DNA from: Streptomyces dioscori
Lineage (GTDB): Bacteria > Actinomycetota > Actinomycetes > Streptomycetales > Streptomycetaceae
Assembly: GCF_003024195.1 (NCBI RefSeq)
Contig: NZ_KZ679041.1
Span: 604,613-668,612, forward strand
Reading direction: 5' to 3'
DNA length: 64,000 bases
The stretch's first letter is position 1, and the number at the start of each line of letters is the position of its first letter. The notes under the pieces were generated by a model, which was not told the origin of the DNA, ran no database searches, and saw only the letters and a program-made list of their open reading frames with translations. The translations under genes were made by a program, and so were the position numbers. Below are positions 26,719 to 34,231 of the stretch, in pieces.

Positions 26719-27707
26719 GCGGCATCAGCACGAGTACAAGTACCAGTACCAGTACGAGCATGGGTTCGGACGTCGGTACGGGCACGGCGTCGGCGGAGGG
26801 CCCGGGGGCGGGGGAGCGCGTACGGGACACAGGAACGATTCGGCTGGGCGACCGCACCCGCGGTGAGGCCACCGACGACACCACCCGCTACGCGCCCGAG
26901 TGGCTGCAGCTGCGGGAGGGCGTCGACGCCGCGGCCCGCGCGTCCGAGCTGCTCGATCCGCTGCGGATCCGGCTCGCGAACCTGCCGGGACGGGCGGGCG
27001 GGTTCGTCATCCACGACCTCGGCTGCGGCACCGGCTCCATGGGACGCTGGCTCGCGCCCCGGCTCGACGGCCCCCAGCACTGGGTGCTGCACGACCGGGA
27101 CCCGTATCTGCTGCACTTCGCGGCCGTCGGCTCGCCCCGTTCGGCCGCCGACGGCAGCCGGGTGACGGTGGAGACCCAGCGCGGCGACGTCGGCCGGCTG
27201 ACCGCCGACGCCCTGGCCGGCGCCTCGCTGGTGACGGCCTCCGCACTCCTCGACGTCCTCGACGCCGAGGAGATCGAGGCCCTGGCCGCGGCCTGCGCCG
27301 GAGCCGGCTGCCCCGCCCTCCTCACCCTCTCGGTGGCGGGCCGGGTCGAACTCACCCCGGCCGACCCGCTGGACACCGAGATCGCCGACGCGTTCAACGA
27401 CCACCAGCGGCGCGGGAGCCTCCTCGGCCCCGACGCGGTCAGCGCGGCCTGCGACGCCTTCTCCGGGCACGGCGCGACGGTACGGGTGCACCCCAGCGCC
27501 TGGCACCTCGGCCGGGACGAGTCCGCGCTGACGGCGGAGTGGCTGCGCGGCTGGGTCGGCGCGGCCGTCGAGCAGCGACCCGAACTGGCGGCCCGCGCAG
27601 AGACGTATCTGCGTGAGCGGCTCGCGGCCTGCGAGGCGGGGGAACTGACCGTGGTGGTCCACCACAGCGATCTGCTCGCGCTGGCCCGGCCGGCCGGGGG
27701 CGTGTGA
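26715..27707 (+). CDS. Class I SAM-dependent methyltransferase
   Basis: This is a 330-aa protein. Motif I is D101-LGCGTG, and the acidic loop LHDRDPYLLHF follows. The N-terminal 60 residues are disordered and start with a Ser-Thr repeat encoded by AGTACN hexamers (26729-26757). ATG 26715 sits in an ATGA overlap with the GT gene. It methylates an unknown substrate in the cluster. Confidence 0.85.
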   Translation: MSGISTSTSTSTSTSMGSDVGTGTASAEGPGAGERVRDTGTIRLGDRTRGEATDDTTRYAPEWLQLREGVDAAARASELLDPLRIRLANLPGRAGGFVIHDLGCGTGSMGRWLAPRLDGPQHWVLHDRDPYLLHFAAVGSPRSAADGSRVTVETQRGDVGRLTADALAGASLVTASALLDVLDAEEIEALAAACAGAGCPALLTLSVAGRVELTPADPLDTEIADAFNDHQRRGSLLGPDAVSAACDAFSGHGATVRVHPSAWHLGRDESALTAEWLRGWVGAAVEQRPELAARAETYLRERLAACEAGELTVVVHHSDLLALARPAGGV

Positions 27708-29056
27708 TGGGCGCGGGAACCGTGGCGCACGAGGAGCGGTCACTGGCCGCCCTGGACGAAGAGCTGTCGGCGGCGGTCCGCGCCGGCGACCCGGACCGGG
27801 CGACGCGGCGGACCCACGCCGACGCGGACTCCGGCGCACCCGCCGAGGATCCGCGCGGCGGCCGGACGGGCGGCGCCCGCTCCGGCGTCCGGTTCCTGCG
27901 CACCCACTTCGGCACGATCGCCGGCGTCGTCATCCTCACGGTGCTGACCTGGCGGCTGGGCACCGGAGTCTTCCTGGACGGCCTGCGCCGCATCGACGGG
28001 GTCACCCTCCTCGCGGCCCTCGGCATCGGCCTGCTCACCACCGTGTTCAGCGCCTGGCGCTGGTGCGTGGTGGCCCGGGGCATGCGCCTCGAACTGCCGC
28101 TGGGCGCGGCCGTCGCCGACTACTACCGCGCGCTGTTCCTCAACGCGGCACTGCCCGGCGGTGTCCTCGGGGACGTGCACCGGGCGGTGCGGCACGGGCA
28201 GAGCGCCGGGGACGTCGGGCGCGGAGTGCGCGCGGTCGTCCTCGAACGCGTCGCGGGACAGGCCGTCCTGGCCGCGGTCGGCATGGCCGTCCTGCTCACC
28301 CAGCCCTCGCCGGTCCTGTCGGAGACCCGGCACCTCGTCGCGCTGCTGGCCGTCGTCTCGGTGTGCGGGGTCGTCACCGTGGGCGCCGTCCGCGGCAGGG
28401 GCCGGGCGCCGCGCACCTCCCGCCGCTACCGGGCCGTGCGGGGCGCGCTCACCGAGGCCCGCGGGGCGCTGCTGGCCCGCGGGAGCTGGCCGGGCGTGGT
28501 GCTCTCGTCCGTCGTGGTCCTCGCGGGACACGTCCTGATGTTCCTGCTCGCGGCCCGGGCCGCCGGATCGGACGCGCCCGCCGCCGAGCTGGTGCCCCTG
28601 GCACTGCTGGCCCTGATCGCCATGGGACTGCCGCTGAACGTCGGCGGCTGGGGCCCCCGGGAGGGCGTCACCGCCTGGGCGTTCGGCGCCGCGGGCCTGG
28701 GCGCCACCCAGGGCCTGACCGTCGCCGTCGTCTACGGCGTCCTCAGCTTCGCCGCGAGCCTGCCCGGCATCGCCGTCCTGGTGGGGCGCTGGTACGTGGG
28801 ACTGCGCGGCCCGCGGGACAGCGGCGAGGCGGCGCCCGGCGCGGCCCCGGACGCGCGGCCGCGGTCGGAAGGCGACGCTCAGCGCGGATCGACGGCCGGC
28901 GGTACCTGCGGTGCGAGCGGCACCAGCGGTACGTCGGAGTCGGATGTCAGTAGCGAGAAGTACGCTCCGAAGGAGTCGGCGAGCGAAGCGAGAAGTTCCT
29001 TCCCCTTCTCGGCGGACGCCCTCGAAGGACGCCCGATGACACCGGACTTGGTATAG
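27707..29056 (+). CDS. Flippase-like / LPG-synthase-TM (UPF0104) membrane protein
   Basis: This is a 449-aa integral membrane protein with seven or more helices. Family motifs are RALFLNAALPGGVLGDVHRA and GVTAWAFGAAGLG, preceded by LPLNVGGWGPRE. Relatives move lipid-linked intermediates or form the membrane half of lysyl-phosphatidylglycerol synthases. The start overlaps the methyltransferase stop (TGATG). About 60 hydrophilic C-terminal residues are encoded antisense to the creatininase gene for 178 bp. Confidence 0.85.
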   Translation: MGAGTVAHEERSLAALDEELSAAVRAGDPDRATRRTHADADSGAPAEDPRGGRTGGARSGVRFLRTHFGTIAGVVILTVLTWRLGTGVFLDGLRRIDGVTLLAALGIGLLTTVFSAWRWCVVARGMRLELPLGAAVADYYRALFLNAALPGGVLGDVHRAVRHGQSAGDVGRGVRAVVLERVAGQAVLAAVGMAVLLTQPSPVLSETRHLVALLAVVSVCGVVTVGAVRGRGRAPRTSRRYRAVRGALTEARGALLARGSWPGVVLSSVVVLAGHVLMFLLAARAAGSDAPAAELVPLALLALIAMGLPLNVGGWGPREGVTAWAFGAAGLGATQGLTVAVVYGVLSFAASLPGIAVLVGRWYVGLRGPRDSGEAAPGAAPDARPRSEGDAQRGSTAGGTCGASGTSGTSESDVSSEKYAPKESASEARSSFPFSADALEGRPMTPDLV

Positions 29057-29697
29057 GCCGACATACCGAGGGAGAGCAGATGCCGACGGTCGTCGGCGAC
29101 GAAGTCGGAGGTCTCGTAACCAGGCCTGAGGTATTCGGGATCGGTGTGCAGCAGAATGGAGGTCTCGATTTCCCCCGCATGCATATCCGTGAGCAGCGAG
29201 GTTTCCACCCCGGCCGCCTCCCGCGCCGTTTCCCAGTCCTCGACCGCCGGGAACAGAGCCATTCGACCACCGACGGCGGAGGATTCCTGAACGACATTGC
29301 CCAACACGTAATTGCCGCCATGACCATTGATCAGTACGAGTGTGTCCACGCCCGACCGACGCAGCGAATCGGCTATGTCCCGCACCATCGCATGGAGTGT
29401 CACGGAGGAAATGCTCACCGTTCCCGGCCAGGCCGCGTGTTCGTGGGAGCAGGAGATCGTCACCGGAGGAAGGAGATGAACGGGGAATGCGGCAGCGACC
29501 TCCCGGGCGATCGCACACGCCACGAGCGTGTCGGTCGACAGCGGAAGATACCGGCCGTGCTGCTCGAAGCTGCCGACGGGGAGCACGGCGACCTGCCGGG
29601 CGACACCGGCGCCTCGCGTGCGCACATCCTCCGTGGTGTCCGTCGGCAAGGGCCCTGACGCCGTGCGCCGTATTTCCGAACCGCCCGAATTGACCAT
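28879..29697 (-). CDS. Creatininase-family amidohydrolase (possible FAPy deformylase)
   Basis: This is a 272-aa metal-dependent amidohydrolase. Family metal ligands and motifs are intact: E45-QH47 in GSFEQHG, D56 in LPLSTDT, SHEHAAWPGT, NGHGGN with H126, and DMHAGEIETS (residues 171-180). The family includes creatininase, the mycofactocin protease MftE and the archaeal formamide hydrolase ArfB, which deformylates the product of GTP ring opening. It is divergent from a GTP cyclohydrolase II gene with 39 bp between starts, which makes a deformylase role plausible. Its 3' end overlaps the flippase gene. Confidence 0.85.
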   Translation of the reverse strand: MVNSGGSEIRRTASGPLPTDTTEDVRTRGAGVARQVAVLPVGSFEQHGRYLPLSTDTLVACAIAREVAAAFPVHLLPPVTISCSHEHAAWPGTVSISSVTLHAMVRDIADSLRRSGVDTLVLINGHGGNYVLGNVVQESSAVGGRMALFPAVEDWETAREAAGVETSLLTDMHAGEIETSILLHTDPEYLRPGYETSDFVADDRRHLLSLGMSAYTKSGVIGRPSRASAEKGKELLASLADSFGAYFSLLTSDSDVPLVPLAPQVPPAVDPR

Positions 29698-29736
29698 GTT
29701 CTCGCGACCTTTCGTCTCTGCTTAGGAACCAGAATC

Positions 29737-30405
29737 ATGACAGAAATAGATGGCGTACTCGCCGGGAAATCCCAGTCCGCAGGCGTCGAGCGGGTCGTGA
29801 GTTCTCCGCTGCCCACTGTGCACGGCGATTTCGAGGCCGTCGGCTACCTGGACCGTACTCGCGGAGACGAACAAGTGGCCCTGGTGTACGGCGACATACG
29901 GGGCGCCCGGGGTGAGGGAATACTCACCCGGCTGCACTCCGAGTGCCTGACCGGTGACGCGTTCGGGTCCCGGCACTGCGAATGCGGCCCGCAACTCACC
30001 ACCGCGCTGCGGGAGATCGCCGCGGAGGGCCGCGGTGTCCTGATCTACCTCCGGGGTCACGAGGGCCGCGGTATCGGTCTGCTGGCCAAGCTCCAGGCGA
30101 TGAAACTCCAGTCGGAGGGCCTCGACACGGTGGAGGCGAACCTCGCGCTCGGCCTGCCCGTGGACGCCCGTGACTACGGCGTGGGCGCGGACATCCTGCA
30201 CGACCTCGGCGTCCGCTCGGTGCGGCTGATGTCGAACAACCCGCGCAAGCGGGAGGCGTTGGTCCGCAACGGCATCCGGGTCGACGCGCAGGTGCCCCTG
30301 CTGATCCCGCCCTGCGACGACAACATCACCTACCTGCGCACCAAGCGCGAGCGCCTGGACCACGACCTGCCGCACCTGGACGCGGTGGTCGGCCACCGGG
30401 TCTGA
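29737..30405 (+). CDS. ribA: GTP cyclohydrolase II paralogue with Tyr-to-Met change
   Basis: This is a 222-aa protein. Zinc Cys residues C70, C81 and C83 (HSEC, SRHCECG) and the catalytic stretch GHEGRGIGL are present. After it, the usual RAYALQ reads QAMKLQ, with Met122 at the Tyr position. From memory, the S. coelicolor paralogue with this Met (SCO6655) stops at the formylated intermediate FAPy, whereas the Tyr forms release formate. It is not fused to RibB. This is therefore probably not the housekeeping riboflavin enzyme but a cluster-specific one. A hairpin terminator follows at 30438. Confidence 0.9.
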   Translation: MTEIDGVLAGKSQSAGVERVVSSPLPTVHGDFEAVGYLDRTRGDEQVALVYGDIRGARGEGILTRLHSECLTGDAFGSRHCECGPQLTTALREIAAEGRGVLIYLRGHEGRGIGLLAKLQAMKLQSEGLDTVEANLALGLPVDARDYGVGADILHDLGVRSVRLMSNNPRKREALVRNGIRVDAQVPLLIPPCDDNITYLRTKRERLDHDLPHLDAVVGHRV

Positions 30406-30437
30406 CCCACCGGCCGCCCCCGCGGACCGTCCGCCCG

Positions 30438-30466
30438 CCGCGCCGGATGTGGTGACACCGGCGCGG
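30438..30466. terminator. Hairpin after the GTP cyclohydrolase gene
   Basis: CCGCGCCGG and CCGGCGCGG form a perfect 9-bp stem with an 11-nt loop, 32 bp after the stop. It separates the cyclohydrolase transcript from the lysine-type operon. Confidence 0.6.
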
Positions 30467-30514
30467 ACTTGGGAAGGGATGGGGGATGACCTCAGACCTC
30501 GGAACGGTCCACCC

Positions 30515-31669
30515 ATGACCGCCGTGCCGGCGCGCGCGGAAGTCGTCGTCATCGGCGGCGGGGTGATGGGGACGAGCATCGCCTGTCACCTCGCGCGGGC
30601 CGGTGTGCCCGACGTGGTGCTCGTCGAGCGCGACGAACTGGCCTCCGGGTCCACCGCCCGCGCCGCGGGAGGGGTCCGCGCGCAGTTCTCCGACGAGCTC
30701 AACATCCAGCTCGGCGCCCGCAGTCTGGAGGCGTTCGCCCGCTTCGAGGAGGAGACGGGCCACGACATCGGACTGCAGCGCGTCGGCTATCTCTTCCTGC
30801 TGTCGACGCCCGGGGAGGTCGAGGCGTTCGAGGCGGGGGTCCGGCTGCAGAACGCTCTCGGTGTGCCCAGCCGTATGACCGACCCGGCCGAGGCCCGCCG
30901 CCTCGCACCGCTCATCACCACCGACGGACTGCTGGCCGCCGCGTTCTCGCCGGACGACGGCCACTGCACACCCGAGGCCGTGGTGCACGGCTACGCGGCC
31001 GCCGCCCGCCGCCACGGCGCGACGATCGTCCGGCACTGCGAGGTCACCGGCATCGACAGACGCGGCGACGACATCACGGCCGTCGTGACCCGCCGGGGCC
31101 GGATCGCCACGTCCACCGTCGTCTGCGCGGCCGGCGCCTGGTCCCGGGCCGTCGGCGCGATGGCCGCCGTGGACCTGCCGGTTCAGCCGCTGCGCCGCCA
31201 GATAGCCGTCACCGAACCGATCCCGGGCCTCCCGCCGGACCTCCCCATGACCATCGACTTCACCAGCAGCCTGTACTTCCACACGGAGGGCCCCGGCCTC
31301 CTCGTCGGCATGTCCGACCCCGACGAGGAACCCGGCTTCGCCACCGACACGCACGACCGCTGGATCCCCCGCCTCTACGAGGCCATGGAGCGCCGCGCCC
31401 CCACCCTGCTCGACGTACGCAGGACGGGCGGCTGGGCGGGCCTGTACGAGATCACCCCGGACCACAACGCCCTGATCGGCGAGGCCGCCCACGTCTCCCG
31501 CTTCCTGTACGCGACCGGGTTCTCCGGGCACGGCTTCCTCCAGGGACCCGCCGTCGGAGAGGTGGTCCGCGATCTGTACCTGGGGCAGGATCCGTTCGTC
31601 GACATCGCCCCGCTGCGCGCCGAACGGTTCGCCGCCGACGCCCCGAGACCGGAGGTCAACCTCGTATGA
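30515..31669 (+). CDS. FAD-dependent amino-acid oxidase-like protein (DAO family)
   Basis: This is a 384-aa flavoprotein. The FAD dinucleotide motif is VVVIGGGVMGTSIA (glycines at 14-19), with the ribose-binding Glu in VLVERDELASGST. The C-terminal signature is GWAGLYEITPDHNALIG. Related enzymes oxidise sarcosine, glycine, pipecolate or saccharopine-type amines. ATG 30515 is chosen; ATG 30479 is in frame. It is translationally coupled (ATGA) to two saccharopine dehydrogenase-type genes, which points to lysine-related catabolism. Confidence 0.88.
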   Translation: MTAVPARAEVVVIGGGVMGTSIACHLARAGVPDVVLVERDELASGSTARAAGGVRAQFSDELNIQLGARSLEAFARFEEETGHDIGLQRVGYLFLLSTPGEVEAFEAGVRLQNALGVPSRMTDPAEARRLAPLITTDGLLAAAFSPDDGHCTPEAVVHGYAAAARRHGATIVRHCEVTGIDRRGDDITAVVTRRGRIATSTVVCAAGAWSRAVGAMAAVDLPVQPLRRQIAVTEPIPGLPPDLPMTIDFTSSLYFHTEGPGLLVGMSDPDEEPGFATDTHDRWIPRLYEAMERRAPTLLDVRRTGGWAGLYEITPDHNALIGEAAHVSRFLYATGFSGHGFLQGPAVGEVVRDLYLGQDPFVDIAPLRAERFAADAPRPEVNLV

Positions 31670-32757
31670 CCGAGCTGCACCTGTGGCTGCGCCACGAGAT
31701 ACGCACGACCGAGCGGCGCACCCCGGTCGTGCCGTCCGACGCCCGGCGGCTCGTCGGGGCCGGCGTGACACTCACCGTCGAGGAGTCCCCGCAGCGGGTC
31801 TTCCCCGCCGAGGCGTACGAGGCGGCCGGCTGCCAGGTCGTCCCGGCGGGCTCCTGGACCGGGGCGCCGGCGGACACGGTGGTCGTCGGCCTCAAGGAAC
31901 TGCCGGACGCGCCCGACGGGCCGGGGGAGTCCCCCGGCGAGGCAGCTATGTTGCGGCACCGGCACATCTTCTTCGGGCACGCGTACAAGGCGCAGCCGGG
32001 CGCCCGGGCACTGCTGCGCCGCTTCGCCGCGGGCGGTGGAACCCTGTTCGACCTGGAGTACCTGGTGGACGAGGACGGGCGCAGGCTCACCGCGTTCGGC
32101 TACTGGGCGGGCTATCTGGGCGCCGCCCTCGCGGTCCTGCACCACCGGGGCAGGCTGACGGCCCCACTGAGGCCCCTGTCGAAGAAGGAACTCGACGACG
32201 CACTCCATCCGGCCCCCGGCGACGAACGGTTCGCCTCGCTGGTGATAGGGGCGCTGGGCCGCTCCGGACGCGGGGCGCGGGCGGCGCTCGCCGAAGCAGG
32301 CCTCGAACCCACCTGCTGGGACCTTCCCGAGACCCGCGCCCTGGACCGACCGGCCCTGCTGGCCCACGAGTTGATGGTGAACACGGTGCTCACCACCGGC
32401 CCCTCCACCCCGTTCCTCACCGACAAGGACCTGGCCGAACCGGACCGCCGCCTGCGCACGGTGTGCGACGTGACCTGTGACGTCGGCTCCCCGTACAACG
32501 TCCTGCCGGTCTACGACACGGTCACCGACTGGGCGGACCCCGTGCGGCGTCTCCACGCACGCCCCGCCCTCGATCTCATAGCCATCGACAACCTGCCGTC
32601 CCTGTTGCCCGAGGAAGCGAGTACGGACTTCTCGGCGGCGCTGACTCCCCTGCTCCTGGAGTTCGGGGTGGGCGGGGAGTGGGGCCGCTGCCTGGACCGG
32701 TTCACCGAGGCCTGCCGCGAACTCGGCGCACGGGACGAAGGGTTGGGCGATGCCTGA
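31666..32757 (+). CDS. Saccharopine dehydrogenase, LYS1 (lysine-forming) type
   Basis: This is a 363-aa NAD-dependent enzyme of the AlaDH/PNT-like fold. It resembles fungal LYS1: LRHEIRTTERRTPVVPSDA at the start, HIFFGHAYKAQPG, LFDLEYLVDEDGRR, and VCDVTCDVGSPYN. LYS1 interconverts saccharopine with lysine and 2-oxoglutarate. The start is in ATGA overlap with the oxidase gene, and the next gene begins 8 bp before the stop. Confidence 0.87.
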   Translation: MTELHLWLRHEIRTTERRTPVVPSDARRLVGAGVTLTVEESPQRVFPAEAYEAAGCQVVPAGSWTGAPADTVVVGLKELPDAPDGPGESPGEAAMLRHRHIFFGHAYKAQPGARALLRRFAAGGGTLFDLEYLVDEDGRRLTAFGYWAGYLGAALAVLHHRGRLTAPLRPLSKKELDDALHPAPGDERFASLVIGALGRSGRGARAALAEAGLEPTCWDLPETRALDRPALLAHELMVNTVLTTGPSTPFLTDKDLAEPDRRLRTVCDVTCDVGSPYNVLPVYDTVTDWADPVRRLHARPALDLIAIDNLPSLLPEEASTDFSAALTPLLLEFGVGGEWGRCLDRFTEACRELGARDEGLGDA

Positions 32758-33946
32758 GACAGCCGCACCCGGCCCCGTACCCGTACCCGGGCCCGCCCTC
32801 GTGCCGTCCTCCGGGACCGTCCACTGGATCGGCGCGGGCCTGTCCACCGGCAGCGGGCTCGCCGCGCTGTGCGAGGCGGCCGACCGCGTACGGCTGTGGC
32901 ACCGCACCGGGGAACGGGCCGAACAGGCCCTGACGGCGCTCGGCCTCACCGGTCGCGCCGAACCCCGCGCGTACACCCTGACGGCCCTCGCCGCCGAACT
33001 GGCCCCCGGGGACGTGGTGGTCTCCATGCTGCCCGCCCCCGAGCACGCGGGGCTGCTCGCCGCCTGCGTGGCGGGCCGCGCGCACTTCGCCTGCTCCAGC
33101 TATGTCTCCGACGCGGTACTGGACCAGGTCCCGGCGGCCACGGCCGCCGGGCTCGTCGTCCTCACCGAGGCGGGACTCGACCCCGGCATCGACCACCTCT
33201 TCGCGCACGGCCTCATCGCCCGCGCCCGCGCGGAGATCGGCGCGGACACCGCGGCCGAGGTGAGCCTCACCTCGTACTGCGGAGGCGTCCCCGCCGTCCC
33301 GAACGACTTCAGATACCGCTTCAGCTGGGCCCCGGCGGGCGTCCTCAACGCCCTGCGCTCGCCCGCCCGTTACATCGAGTCCGGCGCCGAGACGACGGCC
33401 CCGCGCCCCTGGGAGGCCACCCGGACCCATGAGGTGGACGGGGAGTCCTTCGAGGTCTACCCGAACCGCGACAGCGTCCCGTTCGTCGGGCAGTACGGGC
33501 TGCCGCCGGCCTGGAAACCGCAGGCGTTCGTCCGCGGCACGTTGCGCCTCGCCGGCTGGTTCGAGGCGTGGCGGCCGGTCTTCGCGCGACTCTCCGCCGA
33601 CACGGACTCCGGGTCGATCGCCGACCTGGCCCGCGACCTGGCCGCCCGCTACCCGACCACGGACGCCGACCGCGACCGGGTGGTCCTCGCGGTGACGCTG
33701 GACGTACGGGACGGCTCAGGACGCTCCTGGTCCGGCCGCTACCTCCTGGACCTGGAGGGTGACGCGCAGGAGAGCGCGATGGCGCGAAGCGTTTCGGGGA
33801 TGCTCGCGACCGGCGTACGTGCGATCCTGCGGGGCGCCCTGCCACCGGGCCTGAGCCGCGCGGCCGAGACCCCGGAGCGCGCGGAGGAGTGGCTCGCGCA
33901 ACTGGCGGGCGAGGGCATCGACTTCACGCTCCGGCTGGGCGACTGA
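32750..33946 (+). CDS. Saccharopine dehydrogenase, LYS9 (glutamate-forming) type
   Basis: This is a 398-aa protein. The Rossmann segment is VHWIGAGLSTGSGLAAL. The LYS9-type substrate segment is clear: LTEAGLDPGIDHLFAH and YCGGVPAVPNDFRYRFSW followed by PAGVLNAL. Together with the preceding LYS1-type gene it would complete the saccharopine route from lysine to glutamate and 2-aminoadipate semialdehyde. Both halves are on separate proteins as in fungi, not fused as in animals and plants. Confidence 0.87.
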   Translation: MPETAAPGPVPVPGPALVPSSGTVHWIGAGLSTGSGLAALCEAADRVRLWHRTGERAEQALTALGLTGRAEPRAYTLTALAAELAPGDVVVSMLPAPEHAGLLAACVAGRAHFACSSYVSDAVLDQVPAATAAGLVVLTEAGLDPGIDHLFAHGLIARARAEIGADTAAEVSLTSYCGGVPAVPNDFRYRFSWAPAGVLNALRSPARYIESGAETTAPRPWEATRTHEVDGESFEVYPNRDSVPFVGQYGLPPAWKPQAFVRGTLRLAGWFEAWRPVFARLSADTDSGSIADLARDLAARYPTTDADRDRVVLAVTLDVRDGSGRSWSGRYLLDLEGDAQESAMARSVSGMLATGVRAILRGALPPGLSRAAETPERAEEWLAQLAGEGIDFTLRLGD

Positions 33947-33982
33947 GGGCGGGGGCGGCGGGTGCCGCCCCCTGGGGGTGGG

Positions 33983-34129
33983 TCAGGCGGCCTCGGACCG
34001 GCTCGCGTCGGCCTTCGTGGGTATGCAGGAGTCGTTGCCTGCGATCACGAGAAGCACTCCAGTAACAGTTGCAATAGCAACTGTGGTGCCGAGGAGCAGC
34101 TTCTTGACCGTCGTGAGGGGTGTGCGCAT
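33983..34129 (-). CDS. 48-aa membrane or secreted peptide downstream of the SARP gene
   Basis: This small reading frame starts at ATG 34129, with AGAGG 7 bp upstream. The peptide has a basic N-terminus (MRTPLTTVKK), a hydrophobic stretch of about 19 residues (LLLGTTVAIATVTGVLLVI), then a short hydrophilic tail with one Cys (GNDSCIPTKADASRSEAA). It resembles a signal peptide or single-pass microprotein. It lies 102 bp after the SARP gene on the same strand, reminiscent of small genes after AfsR-type regulators, though it does not look like AfsS. I do not recognise a family. Confidence 0.6.
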   Translation of the reverse strand: MRTPLTTVKKLLLGTTVAIATVTGVLLVIAGNDSCIPTKADASRSEAA

Positions 34130-34166
34130 CACAGTGCCTCTTGAGTGCTAGGTGCGGCTGTTGATC

Positions 34167-34197
34167 TATGCCTACCACCTTACTTGCGGTAGGCATA
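34167..34197. promoter_or_regulatory. Perfect 10-bp inverted repeat between SARP and peptide genes
   Basis: TATGCCTACC and GGTAGGCATA flank an 11-nt spacer. The arms are AT-richer than most of the window. It may be the SARP terminator or an operator for the 48-aa peptide gene that starts 38 bp away; no U-tract follows. Confidence 0.6.
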
Positions 34198-34231
34198 ATC
34201 AGGGCTCACTGCAATGCGCGTAGATCGTGGA

